This document shows positions 16,858 through 24,566 of a DNA stretch of 39,657 nucleotides, in pieces. Each line of letters begins with the position of its first letter. Within the stretch, counting starts at the first letter, position 1. Where the stretch lies: assembly GCA_021828835.1 (NCBI GenBank), contig JAJZCY010000007.1, positions 1-39,657 on the forward strand, written 5' to 3'. The position numbers were made by a program, and so were the translations under genes. The DNA is from Acidobacteriota bacterium. Lineage in GTDB: Bacteria > Acidobacteriota > Terriglobia > Terriglobales > Acidobacteriaceae. Under the pieces are notes generated by a model, which did not search any database, was not told where the DNA came from, and saw only the letters and a program-made list of their open reading frames with translations.

Positions 16858-16900
16858 TTCCCACCCAAGCCGCAAACGGCGCGGCTTGGATGGGGCACAA
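16858..16900 (+). repeat. REP-like palindrome, CCAAGCCGC stem, copy 2
   Basis: CCAAGCCGC and GCGGCTTGG around an AAACG-centred loop, right edge ATGGGGCAC. It differs from 8521-8562 at about one position and is the best match for the segment inside rlmN. Confidence 0.85.
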
Positions 16901-16980
16901 ATTCATCGTGCGGAACGCTTGGGCGGGCCACCTGCCAGGTTTTGAAGTGCGCCGCGTGGCCGATTGAGTGCAGTGGCCTC

Positions 16981-17220
16981 CCGGGTCTCAAAATCGAGAC
17001 CCGGGGCACCCCGAAGGTAGTGGTTGGGCACGCATCCTCAGATCTGGGCCACCCGCCCTCCCGGATCTCAAAATCGAGACCCGGGGCACCCCAAAGGTAG
17101 TGGTTGGGCACGCATCCTCAGATCCGGGCCACCCGCCCTCCCGGGTCTCAAAATCGAGACCCGGGGCACCCCAAAGGTAGTGGTTGGGCACGCATCCTCA
17201 GATCCGGGCCACCCGCCCCC
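16981..17220 (+). repeat. 80-bp tandem repeat, three copies, each with a palindrome
   Basis: Units start at 16981, 17061 and 17141, exactly 80 bp apart, and differ at only a few positions. Each begins with the hairpin CCGGGTCTC-AAAATC-GAGACCCGG and GGGCACCCC (unit 2 has one stem change, GGATCTC). The rest contains GGTAGTGGTTGGGCACGC and GGGCCACCCGCCCTC. The near-identity suggests recent amplification. Confidence 0.95.
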
Positions 17221-17244
17221 GGTGGCGAGGAGCGGAGGCCGCGC

Positions 17245-18489
17245 CTAAATGGAGTAGCTGACCTGGCCGTGGCCCTCGTGGGAGGGCGATCCCTTTTGAG
17301 GAGCCGGCCAGAGGATGGAAACGGCGGTTCCTCGATGACCATCCCGGACAGAGCTTCGTATTCTGATGCTGCCATCGTGCTTGGCGACGATCCCTCGCAC
17401 CACCCACAGCCCGAGGCCGTTGCCTTTTTCGGCCTTGGTCGTGAAGAACGGCTCAAACAGCCGCGAGAGCTGCTCCCGGGGAATGCCCGAGCCGGTGTCG
17501 GCGATGGTGAGGCGTGCGACTCCCGGCTGACGCCTGTCCCTGCGATCCCTGGACCAGTGCAAGGAGACCGCCAGCCGTCCCCCTTTGGGCGTGGCTTCAA
17601 TTGCGTTGAGCAGGAGATTGTCGATGGCCTGCCGAATTTCATCGCCGAAGCCCAGGATGACCATCTGCGGGCGGATGCGGGTGCTGACTTCCAGCCCCGC
17701 CTTGCGAAACTTCTCCTCGAAGATGTGCAGCGACTCCTCGAGAATCTCGGCGAGATCGATTTCTTTCGGAACTCTATCCACCCGGTAATAGGAGAGGCTC
17801 TGCTTTACGATCCTGGAGACGCGGGCCAGCTCGGCGGCGGCGGTATTCACCAGGTTGGTGGTCTCCGCGGGCAGGGCCGAAAAGTTCTGGAGGATGTAGA
17901 GCGCGTTGGTGACGGCTGCGAGAGGATTGTTGATTTCGTGTGCCAGGGAAGCGGCGAGCTGCCCCGCGGCAGCGAGCTTTTCCACCCTGCGAAGGCGCTC
18001 TTCCTGCATGCGGATGGTGCGTTCGTTCTCGCGCAGGGTTGCAATCTGGCTGGCGCTTTCCTGGATCAGGTCGCGCACCCGGTATTGGCGGCGGCGGCTG
18101 CGGATGGCTACTTCCACAGCGCGCACCAGCGTTGCTGTGCCCAGGGGGCGCTCCAGCAGCGTGATTCCGCCGGCCGCGGAGGCGATGGTGTCGAGCAGGC
18201 GCGCGAGCCGCGACTCGCCGCCATGAGTCAGCACGATGAGCGGCAGTTCGGACCAGGAAGGCTGTTTTTGCAGGCGGCCCAGCAACTCTGGAAGTTGCGC
18301 CAGCTCCAGCGCCTCTTCGGTAAGCAGCAGCGCCCCGGCGCCTTCGCCGATGCGGGCGCGCAGATCGCCGGAGCTTTCGCACAGGGTGACGGTAAAGCCG
18401 TGCTCGGCCAGCAAGCCGGCCATTGCGGGGCCGTCGCGGCCCACCGGCGCGAGGATAAGGATCCGTTCGTCGAGTTGGCTATTTCCCAT
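17245..18489 (-). CDS. Histidine kinase with pseudo-receiver N-terminus, KaiC-associated
   Basis: 414 aa, no TM segment, so a soluble kinase. Residues about 9-130 fold like a receiver (ERILILAPVGRDGPAM at the first strand), but the acidic pair and phospho-Asp are missing and the usual Lys is Arg in LLERPLG. A coiled coil (about 140-172) leads to the HisKA box LAASLAHEINNPL (His184), then N box DNLLLNAIEATP, G1 DTGSGIP, F box FEPFFTTK and G2 GNGLGLWV, all intact. The start overlaps the KaiC-like gene by 11 bp, so the two are made together. Known KaiC/histidine-kinase pairs of non-cyanobacteria suggest that the ATPase gates the kinase. No output regulator lies next to it. Confidence 0.9.
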   Translation of the reverse strand: MGNSQLDERILILAPVGRDGPAMAGLLAEHGFTVTLCESSGDLRARIGEGAGALLLTEEALELAQLPELLGRLQKQPSWSELPLIVLTHGGESRLARLLDTIASAAGGITLLERPLGTATLVRAVEVAIRSRRRQYRVRDLIQESASQIATLRENERTIRMQEERLRRVEKLAAAGQLAASLAHEINNPLAAVTNALYILQNFSALPAETTNLVNTAAAELARVSRIVKQSLSYYRVDRVPKEIDLAEILEESLHIFEEKFRKAGLEVSTRIRPQMVILGFGDEIRQAIDNLLLNAIEATPKGGRLAVSLHWSRDRRDRRQPGVARLTIADTGSGIPREQLSRLFEPFFTTKAEKGNGLGLWVVRGIVAKHDGSIRIRSSVRDGHRGTAVSILWPAPQKGSPSHEGHGQVSYSI

Positions 18490-19996
18490 CGTGACGCCGC
18501 ATGATCTGATCTTCTTTACCGCGGAAGCTCGGCGAGCCCGAGAGCACTCCCTGGAAATCCGTCAGCGGCTCGCCGATGCGCAGGCCGTAGCCCGTCTCCA
18601 GCGCAAACTCCCGAATTGTTTGTTCATGCCGGCCGCTGCGCTTCTTGACGACCGAGATTGCCTTTTTCACGGCGCCGCCCGCTTCGAAGAAGCGTATGCT
18701 GACGACCGTGTCGGCGAGATAGCTAATATCCACCGGAGCATCCAGAGCCGCTACCAGGCCGTGTTGGGTGAGGGTGAAGATGGTCACGACTCCCTGCTGG
18801 TTCAGGTAGGCGGAAAGCTCATGGAGCTGATTGGCCAGGTACTGTTCGCCGGGCATGGCGTTCAGGTACCCGTTCAGGGTGTCGATCACCACCAGCCTGG
18901 CGCCTTGATGCACTCCCTCCTGGATGCGTCCGGCAAACTCTCCGGGCGAAATTTCTGCGGGGTCTACCTGCTGAACCTCCACCAGGCCCGTCCGGATGTG
19001 CTTGCCTATATCCAATCCCAGCGCATCGGCACGCCTGAGCATGGTTTCGCGGGTCTCATCGAAGGTGAAGAGCAGGCATTTTTCGCCGCGCTCGGCAACA
19101 CTGCAAGCGTATTGCAGGGTCAGGGTGGATTTGCCGGTCCCGGCGGGCCCCATGATCAATGTGGTCGTGCCCCGATCCAAGCCCCCGCCCAGCAGCTCGT
19201 CGAGCTGGGCCGAACCGCTGCCCACGGATTCATGCCGGAAAGCGGCACGATGCTCGGCAGCTATCAGGCGCGGGAAAACGCGGATTCCGCCGGTCTCAAT
19301 GATGTAATCGTGATATCCCTCGCTGAAGCGCACGCCGCGCATCTTCAGGACGCGCAGCCGCCGGCGTGATTTACCGTAGTCGGGAGACAACTGCTCCATC
19401 TCCACCACCCCGTGGGTGAGGCTGAGCACGTGCGGATCGCTGCCGATGCGGTTGCTGTCCATCTTGTCGTCCAGCAACAGCACGGTAGCGCCCTGCCTTG
19501 CCATCTCCTGCTTGAGATTCAGCAACTGCCGCCGGTAGCGCAGAGGGGTTTCGGCGAGTAGGCGAAATTCGGAGAGCGAGTCGAAGACCACCCGCTGGGG
19601 CCGATGCTTGCGGACTTCGTCGCGCAGCAACTGCGAGACCTTGCCGAGTTCCATCTCCGAGGCGTGAAAGACGGTGGTCTGCGATTCGGGCTGGAGGAGC
19701 GACTCGATGGCTGAAAACTCGAGCAGCGGGATACCTTCCAGAGACCAGCCATGAGAGGCTGCGACCCTCTCCAGCTCTTCCCTGGTTTCCGAGAGCGTAA
19801 TGTAGAGAACCGATTCCCCGCGACGCCGCCCTTCGAAGAGGAATTGAAGGGCCAGGGTGGTCTTTCCAGAGCCGGGATCGCCCTGCACGAGGTAAAAGCA
19901 ATTGCTCGGCAACCCGCCGCAGATGATGCTGTCGAGCCCGGCGAGACCTGTAGGAGAAATTTCTTTCGGAACCGAGTCGTTCCTGCTATTCGGCAT
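18479..19996 (-). CDS. Double-domain KaiC-like ATPase
   Basis: RecA-fold ATPase of the KaiC family, 505 aa with tandem domains. CI has Walker A GDPGSGKTT (39-47) and a Walker B-like VVFDSLSEF; CII has Walker A GPAGTGKST (283-291) and VVIDTLNGY. The catalytic acidic pair is S-E in CI (LSET) and D-E in CII (FDET). In the KaiC autophosphorylation stretch the Ser is kept and the next residue is Tyr (DISYLADT, where KaiC has HISTITDT). The ATG at 19996 has AAGGA at 5 nt; the track ATG at 20011 is an alternative. No kaiA or kaiB in the window, so this is a signalling KaiC homologue, not evidence of a clock. Confidence 0.9.
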   Translation of the reverse strand: MPNSRNDSVPKEISPTGLAGLDSIICGGLPSNCFYLVQGDPGSGKTTLALQFLFEGRRRGESVLYITLSETREELERVAASHGWSLEGIPLLEFSAIESLLQPESQTTVFHASEMELGKVSQLLRDEVRKHRPQRVVFDSLSEFRLLAETPLRYRRQLLNLKQEMARQGATVLLLDDKMDSNRIGSDPHVLSLTHGVVEMEQLSPDYGKSRRRLRVLKMRGVRFSEGYHDYIIETGGIRVFPRLIAAEHRAAFRHESVGSGSAQLDELLGGGLDRGTTTLIMGPAGTGKSTLTLQYACSVAERGEKCLLFTFDETRETMLRRADALGLDIGKHIRTGLVEVQQVDPAEISPGEFAGRIQEGVHQGARLVVIDTLNGYLNAMPGEQYLANQLHELSAYLNQQGVVTIFTLTQHGLVAALDAPVDISYLADTVVSIRFFEAGGAVKKAISVVKKRSGRHEQTIREFALETGYGLRIGEPLTDFQGVLSGSPSFRGKEDQIMRRHDGK

Positions 19997-20172
19997 GACT
20001 TTCCTTGGCATCGGATGCGCTCGGCACCGAGGTTTCTTTGGCGTGAATGGAATGTCCCGCCCATGCGGGCATCGGAAGAAACACTATCATTTTTTATCGA
20101 CAGATGCGCCGAAGGACGGTTTGGCTGCCTGGAAGGTCGTATTTCTTCATGCATATGCATGAGCGCTGCGCG

Positions 20173-20943
20173 TTAGGGGCGCGGAGCCAAGCCGGCTGCG
20201 GCCAGCTCCGACTGTACGTGCGGCGAGAGCAGGAAGTCCACGAACCTGCGGGCAGCGGCCTGCTGCGTTGAACGGCGGACGATCACTGCGCCCTGGTTGA
20301 GCGGCGGATAGAGGTCGCGGGGAATGACAAAGAAGCGGCCGTCGGCCTGGAGGCGCGGGGTGAGCGCCGAGGTCATGGAGATGAGTCCGGCCTGAGCGTT
20401 GCCGGAGTCGACAAACTGGGCGGTCTGGGCGATGTCTTCGGCGATGACCAGACGCGGCTTGAGAGATTCGTAGAGGCCCGCCTTCTGGAGCGCGGCCACG
20501 GCGGCTTTGCCGTAGGGCGCGCGGTCGGGGTTGGCGATGGCGAGGCGCTGGAGCCGCGGATCGCGCAGCAGGGCGAGCGAGGGCGGAGGCAGGCCGCTGT
20601 CGTTGCGGGTCCACAGGACCAGCGCGCCCTTGGCGTAGATGACCGGAGCGACGCCGCTGGGGCTGGTTGAGTCGGCCGCGCCGGCGTCGAGCAGACGCTG
20701 GGGATAGCCGGTGTCGGCGGCCAGGAAGACGTCGAAGGGCGCGCCGTTGAGGATCTGGGTGGTGAGCATCGCGGAGGCTTTGTAGGTGGCCTCGGCGTGG
20801 ATGCCGGTTTTTTTCTGAAATTGGACGAGGAGGGGTGGCAGGACTGGGAGGAGATCGGCGGCGGCGGCGATGCGGAGGGGCGTCTGCGCGCGGGCGGGGA
20901 GGAGGCAGGCAAGAGCCAGGAGGATAGGCAGAATCCGTTTCAT
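20173..20943 (-). CDS. modA: Periplasmic molybdate-binding protein
   Basis: Captures molybdate or tungstate for ModBC. 256 aa with a signal peptide (LLALACLLPARA, cleavage near residue 19). ModA landmarks are LRIAAAADLLPVLPPL, GAPFDVFLAADTGYPQ, GALVLWT, LAIANPDRAPYGKAA and SGNAQAGLISMTSAL. The usual Gly-Ser-Ser oxyanion motif appears as YKASAML, so ligand contacts may be slightly changed. It stands 4 kb upstream of modBC, with the KaiC/kinase pair and the repeat island between them, all on the same strand. ATG at 20943 (MKRILP). An oxyanion other than molybdate cannot be excluded. Confidence 0.9.
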   Translation of the reverse strand: MKRILPILLALACLLPARAQTPLRIAAAADLLPVLPPLLVQFQKKTGIHAEATYKASAMLTTQILNGAPFDVFLAADTGYPQRLLDAGAADSTSPSGVAPVIYAKGALVLWTRNDSGLPPPSLALLRDPRLQRLAIANPDRAPYGKAAVAALQKAGLYESLKPRLVIAEDIAQTAQFVDSGNAQAGLISMTSALTPRLQADGRFFVIPRDLYPPLNQGAVIVRRSTQQAAARRFVDFLLSPHVQSELAAAGLAPRP

Positions 20944-20960
20944 GTACGGGCTCCGGAAAG

Positions 20961-21032
20961 AATTCCTCAGGGGCTAAAGCCCCATCTCTCATTTGTGGCG
21001 TTTACCGCACGACCGAAGTCGTGCCCTGACAC
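20961..21032 (+). repeat. Two-hairpin dispersed repeat, copy 2
   Basis: CAGGGGCTAAAGCCCC, then about 30 bp later GCACGACCGAAGTCGTGCCCTGACAC. Same layout and spacing as 9811-9883; lies in the promoter region shared by divergent modA and thrC. Confidence 0.85.
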
Positions 21033-21150
21033 TGAACGCAGTTCAGCATCGATTTTTCGGCACCGCGTGAATTCAAGTCCTTTTCAAGGGCTTCCGAGAG
21101 CTATCCGCTACGCGGAATCGCATCGACACTGGTAGGCTAACACCAAGGGT

Positions 21151-22518
21151 ATGAACGAAAATTTGCATCAATTGCGCTGTTTTGGGTGTGGCGCGCGGAT
21201 CGCGGGCGCGGAGGCGCAGGCGGACTTTCGCTGCGCGGGTTGTGGAGAGCTTTTCGAGGTCGAGTATCCGGGCTGGAAGGAGCGCCGGGGGCCGGACCGG
21301 CCCAATCCGGGCGCGCTGAAGTGGCTTTGGCGGGAGCGCCGCTGCTCGCAGGAACTGCTGGACCAGTCGGGCGTGTGGCGCTTCCGCGAACTGCTGCCGA
21401 TTCTGGAGAGCTTTGGCAATGCCGTCACGCTGCGCGAGGGCAACACGCCGCTCTACCACCTGCCGCGCATCTCGAAGGCGCTGGGCGTGGACCAGGTCTT
21501 TGCGAAGCATCAGGGCATGAATCCGACCGGCTCGTTCAAAGACACGGGCATGACGGCGGCGCTGAGCGTGGCCAAGGAGCGCGGGTTTGAGTGGGTGGCC
21601 TGCGCTTCGACGGGGAATACGTCGGCGGCGATGGCTGCTTACGCGGCGCGCGCCGGGCTGAAGAGCCTGGTGCTGATTCCCGAGGGCAAGATCGCCTGGG
21701 GCAAGCTGTCGCAGGCGATGGACTACGGCGCGGTGACCTGCCAGTTGCCGGTGGATTTCGACCGCTGTCTGAACGTGCTGACGGAGATCGTGCGCCAGGC
21801 GCCGATTTACCTGTTGAATTCGGTGAATCCGTACCGGCTGGAGGGGCAGAAGACGCCGGCCTTCGAGATCGCCGAGGCCTTCGATTGGAATGTGCCGGAT
21901 CATCTGATTGTGCCGGGCGGCAATTTGGGCAACAGCTCGGCGCTGGGCAAGGGCTTCCGCGAGATGAAGGAACTGGGGATGATTGCGCGCATGCCGCGGA
22001 TCTCGGTGATTCAGGCCGCAGGCGCGAATCCGCTGGCGCAGAGCTTTGCGCGGGACAACGGCGCCACGCTGGAGCCGGTGCAGGCCAACACGCGAGCGAC
22101 GGCCATCCGCATCGGCAATCCGGCGTCGTGGCGCAAGGCGGCGCGGGTGATCCAGGAGACGGGCGGCTGGTGCCTGGATGTAAGTGAAGCCGAGATTGCG
22201 GTTGCAAAGGCGGAGATTGGGGCCGAAGGTCTGGGCTGCGAGCCGGCCTCCGCGGTGACGTTGGCGGGCTTGAAGAAGCTGTGCGCGGACGGCAAGATCG
22301 GGGCGAGCGAGACGGTGGTGCTGCTGCTGACCGGGCACACGCTCAAGGATGCCGACTACACCATCGACTTCCATCGTGGCACGCTGCTGAGCGAGGCGGA
22401 GACGGGCGGAGCGGATGCGGCGATCTCGGGCGAGATTGCACGGCTGCGCCGCAATGCCATCGCCGTGGAGGCGACTCCGAAGGCGATTCTGGAAGCCATG
22501 AAAGGTGTGACGGCATGA
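21151..22518 (+). CDS. thrC: Threonine synthase
   Basis: PLP enzyme turning O-phosphohomoserine into threonine. 455 aa. The N-terminus carries a small zinc-ribbon pattern (CFGCG and CAGCG), common in the archaeal-type/short threonine synthases. The PLP Lys is K130 in GMNPTGSFKDTG; the PLP phosphate loop is seen at PGGNLGNSSALGKG, and ASTGNTSAAMAAYAA is also canonical. The ATG at 21151 has an AAGGG-like ribosome site. The stop overlaps the thrB ATG (ATGA). Regulation by a leader peptide is not seen. Confidence 0.96.
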   Translation: MNENLHQLRCFGCGARIAGAEAQADFRCAGCGELFEVEYPGWKERRGPDRPNPGALKWLWRERRCSQELLDQSGVWRFRELLPILESFGNAVTLREGNTPLYHLPRISKALGVDQVFAKHQGMNPTGSFKDTGMTAALSVAKERGFEWVACASTGNTSAAMAAYAARAGLKSLVLIPEGKIAWGKLSQAMDYGAVTCQLPVDFDRCLNVLTEIVRQAPIYLLNSVNPYRLEGQKTPAFEIAEAFDWNVPDHLIVPGGNLGNSSALGKGFREMKELGMIARMPRISVIQAAGANPLAQSFARDNGATLEPVQANTRATAIRIGNPASWRKAARVIQETGGWCLDVSEAEIAVAKAEIGAEGLGCEPASAVTLAGLKKLCADGKIGASETVVLLLTGHTLKDADYTIDFHRGTLLSEAETGGADAAISGEIARLRRNAIAVEATPKAILEAMKGVTA

Positions 22519-23480
22519 GCGAAGCCGGCATGAGGGAGAGGGGCGCGATCCGTCTGCGCCTGCCGGCAACTTCGGCCAATCTCGGGCCGGGCTTCGATGC
22601 GGCCGCTGTGGCGCTGGATTTCTATCTGGAGATCGAGGCGGAGCCGGCGGCGGCGTTCTCGATTGCGGCTTCCGGCCGCGATGCCGACCGCTGCGCGGGG
22701 CTTGAGGACAACCTGGTTCTCGAGGTCTACAAGCGCGTTTTGCAGGCGGAAGGTCGGCCTGTTGTTCCGCTTGCCATCCGCATGAACAACGGCATTCCGC
22801 TGGGGATGGGCTGCGGCTCGTCGGCGGCCGGGCGGCTGGCGGCGATCGCGCTGGCGGCGCACTTCGGGCGGCTGGGGTGGTCGAGCGAGCGCATCGTGGA
22901 AGAGGCGTACCTGCTGGAAGGGCATCCCGATAACGTGGCGGCCTGCTGGCTGGGCGGATTTGTGGCAGCGGCTTGCGAGGGCAGGGCAGTGAAGGTGGCG
23001 CAGGTGACGCCTCCGGCGGAGTGGCGCGCGATAGTGGCGCTGCCTGCCGAACCGCTGGCCACCACCAAGGCGCGGGCGGTGCTGCCGGCGAGCTATGCGA
23101 TGGACGACGCGGTGGCGAACATCCAGTCGGTGGCGCTGCTGGGTCTGGCCTTCGCACAGGGACGCGGCGATCTGCTGCACATGGCCATGCGCGACCGGAT
23201 CCATCAACCCTATCGCGCGCCGATCTGCCCGTATCTGCCGGCGCTGCTGCCACTGGCGGGCAGGGAGGGAATTCTGGGGGCGGCGCTGAGCGGAGCCGGG
23301 CCGGCGGTGCTGGTGATCGTGGATCATGAGCGCAACCTGGAGCGCGCCGCGGCGGCGGTGCAGGCGGCCATCGGAGAGGGCGAGCTGTTGCTGTGCCGGT
23401 TCGAGGGGGAGGGCGCGGCGGTTTCGATCCGCGAGCAGGAGTGGGAGCGGGCAGGGGCGGGCGGATCCTCTGCCGCTTAA
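22515..23480 (+). CDS. thrB: Homoserine kinase
   Basis: GHMP kinase making O-phosphohomoserine for threonine synthase. 321 aa. GHMP signatures: LPATSANLGPGFDAAAVAL at the N-terminus, the ATP loop GIPLGMGCGSSAAG (a Cys where GLGSSAA is more common), HPDNVAACWLGG, and the C-terminal GAALSGAGPAVLVI. The start is the ATG in the 4-bp overlap with thrC, not the track's far upstream start; a second Met at residue 6 is also possible. ThrB and ThrC thus form a translationally coupled pair. Confidence 0.94.
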   Translation: MSEAGMRERGAIRLRLPATSANLGPGFDAAAVALDFYLEIEAEPAAAFSIAASGRDADRCAGLEDNLVLEVYKRVLQAEGRPVVPLAIRMNNGIPLGMGCGSSAAGRLAAIALAAHFGRLGWSSERIVEEAYLLEGHPDNVAACWLGGFVAAACEGRAVKVAQVTPPAEWRAIVALPAEPLATTKARAVLPASYAMDDAVANIQSVALLGLAFAQGRGDLLHMAMRDRIHQPYRAPICPYLPALLPLAGREGILGAALSGAGPAVLVIVDHERNLERAAAAVQAAIGEGELLLCRFEGEGAAVSIREQEWERAGAGGSSAA

Positions 23481-23537
23481 GTAATCGCGGGCTGTAGATT
23501 ACTGATTTATTACCTAAGTTTGCTTGCTCTTATCGTT

Positions 23538-23624
23538 TTGACAACTTACATTGACATCGTGAGCAGTTCTGGGGGAGGGCTGCTCTAGCGCCCGCGGTCC
23601 GCAAGGATCCGGGCGCTTTTAATT
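23538..23624 (+). ncRNA. Candidate small RNA or double terminator after thrB
   Basis: Starting at two TTGACA boxes (23538, 23551) in an AT-rich patch, the sequence makes a GAGCAG/CTGCTC hairpin (about 23560-23586) and then a strong terminator hairpin. The second hairpin ends thrB transcription at the least. No convincing -10 is present, so an independent RNA is only a possibility. Confidence 0.3.
23587..23624 (+). terminator. Rho-independent terminator downstream of thrB
   Basis: AGCGCCCG and CGGGCGCT pair, then TTTTAATTTT. It ends about 140 bp before the thioredoxin ATG. Confidence 0.85.
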
Positions 23625-23762
23625 TTCGGCATTTCAGCAGCTTGGAGTTCGCGGAGCTTCCTGAGCCCGGCGCTGCCGTGCGACCATCCGGCGGGTCGCG
23701 CATCTTAAGAGAGGACCCCAGTCTTGTACACTGGTGGCATTAGCGGGGGCGCAAGGAGGAGC

Positions 23763-24095
23763 ATGGCAGGAGCAGGAGTTTTTGAAGTAACGGACGCGAA
23801 CTTCGACCAGGAAGTGTTGCAGAGCGAGCAGCCAGTTCTGGTTGATTTCTGGGCGGCATGGTGCGGCCCGTGCAAGGCAATCGCGCCCATTGTGGACAGC
23901 GTAGCCTCGACCTATGCGGGCAAGCTGAAGGTGGCCAAGGTGAACGTGGACCAGAACGGCGCCACTCCCTCGCGCTACGGCATTCGCGGCATTCCGGCGC
24001 TCTTGTTTTTCAAGGGCGGCAAGGTGGCCGACCAGATTGTGGGTTATGTCCCGCAGACGGTCATCGAGGAGAAGATCCAGCGCGTGCTGGCCTAA
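23763..24095 (+). CDS. trxA: Thioredoxin
   Basis: Dithiol reductase of the cytosol, 110 aa. Active site WCGPC (C34, C37), preceded by VLVDFWAAW; cis-proline in RGIPALLFFKGG; final helix VIEEKIQRVLA. The ATG at 23763 has a strong AAGGAGG at a proper distance, so it is preferred over the track start at 23724. Stands alone, with a clear terminator after it. A classical thioredoxin; nothing unusual beyond the slightly extended N-terminus MAGAGVFEVTD. Confidence 0.96.
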   Translation: MAGAGVFEVTDANFDQEVLQSEQPVLVDFWAAWCGPCKAIAPIVDSVASTYAGKLKVAKVNVDQNGATPSRYGIRGIPALLFFKGGKVADQIVGYVPQTVIEEKIQRVLA

Positions 24096-24119
24096 TCTCG
24101 CTGCATCGCGATCAACCGA

Positions 24120-24157
24120 ACTCCCTTCCGGCACCTGCTGGAAGGGAGTCGTATTTT
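24120..24157 (+). terminator. Rho-independent terminator of trxA
   Basis: ACTCCCTTCC and GGAAGGGAGT form a perfect 10-bp stem, followed by CGTATTTT, 25 bp past the trxA stop. Its far side also serves the convergent S4 gene. Confidence 0.85.
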
Positions 24158-24164
24158 GGGGCAC

Positions 24165-24566
24165 CTAATCCTGGGTTCGGAAGCGGATGATGCGGCGGCG
24201 GTCGCGCTTGCTGGGGCGGCCCTGGGGAATGGGCAGAAACTGCTGCATGGCGCGGCGCTCTTCCGCGGCTTTGGCGCGCGCCGCGCGGCTCTCTTCGGTC
24301 TCGCGGTAGAGGGTCTGGGCTACGGCCGCGGGGCCGCGCGCCTCACTGAGTTCCAGCACTTCCACATCGAAGAGGCCGCCTTCGGTTTCAATTTGCAGGC
24401 GGTCGCCCGGGCGGACGTCGCGGGCGGGTTTGGCGCGGACGCCGGCGGTCTGGACGCGGCCCAGTTCGCAGGCGCGCGCGGCCAAGGCGCGCGTCTTGAA
24501 GAAACGCGCGGCCCACAGCCATTTATCGATGCGGACGGGGTTCACGGGCGCACGATTGCCGGTCAC
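24165..24566 (-). CDS. hslR: S4-domain RNA-binding protein (Hsp15-like)
   Basis: 133-aa S4-fold RNA-binding protein. The S4 motif is VRIDKWLWAARFFKTRALAARACELGRV, followed by a short beta region (VRPGDRLQIETE) and a very basic tail ending GRPSKRDRRRIIRF, the Hsp15 layout. In E. coli Hsp15 rescues blocked 50S subunits; here the function is inferred from the fold. It follows a small gene with a 4-bp overlap, so the two are one operon. Some members of this family are only named S4-domain protein; the symbol is tentative. Confidence 0.85.
   Translation of the reverse strand: MTGNRAPVNPVRIDKWLWAARFFKTRALAARACELGRVQTAGVRAKPARDVRPGDRLQIETEGGLFDVEVLELSEARGPAAVAQTLYRETEESRAARAKAAEERRAMQQFLPIPQGRPSKRDRRRIIRFRTQD

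Larger units (their letters stand above)
16126..17244. other. Repeat-rich noncoding island in front of modB
   Basis: About 1.1 kb with no credible gene; ORF 16339-16722 and its overlapping neighbours are low-complexity readings of repeats. From left to right it contains a C/G-run tract (16235-16268), an AT-rich hairpin (16331-16376), two TCATCG palindromes (16635-16722), repeated GTGGGCCACCTGCC words (16686, 16771, partly 16925), a CCAAGCCGC palindrome (16858-16900) and an 80-bp triple tandem repeat (16981-17220). It splits modA and the kinase genes from modBC. Confidence 0.8.

Noticed and set aside
16981-17220. CRISPR array
   Set aside because: Units are contiguous 80-bp copies with no unique spacers, and no cas gene is in the window.
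16126-17244. Molybdenum-cofactor riboswitch before modB
   Set aside because: I could not find the conserved core of that class; the leader is dominated by repeats.
18479-20011. Circadian clock locus
   Set aside because: No kaiA or kaiB, and the phosphorylation pair is Ser-Tyr, not Ser-Thr; KaiC homologues without a clock are common.
21073-23253. 726-aa minus-strand ORF
   Set aside because: Antisense to thrC and thrB, rich in Arg/Pro/Ala with no domain pattern; a shadow caused by G+C-rich codons.
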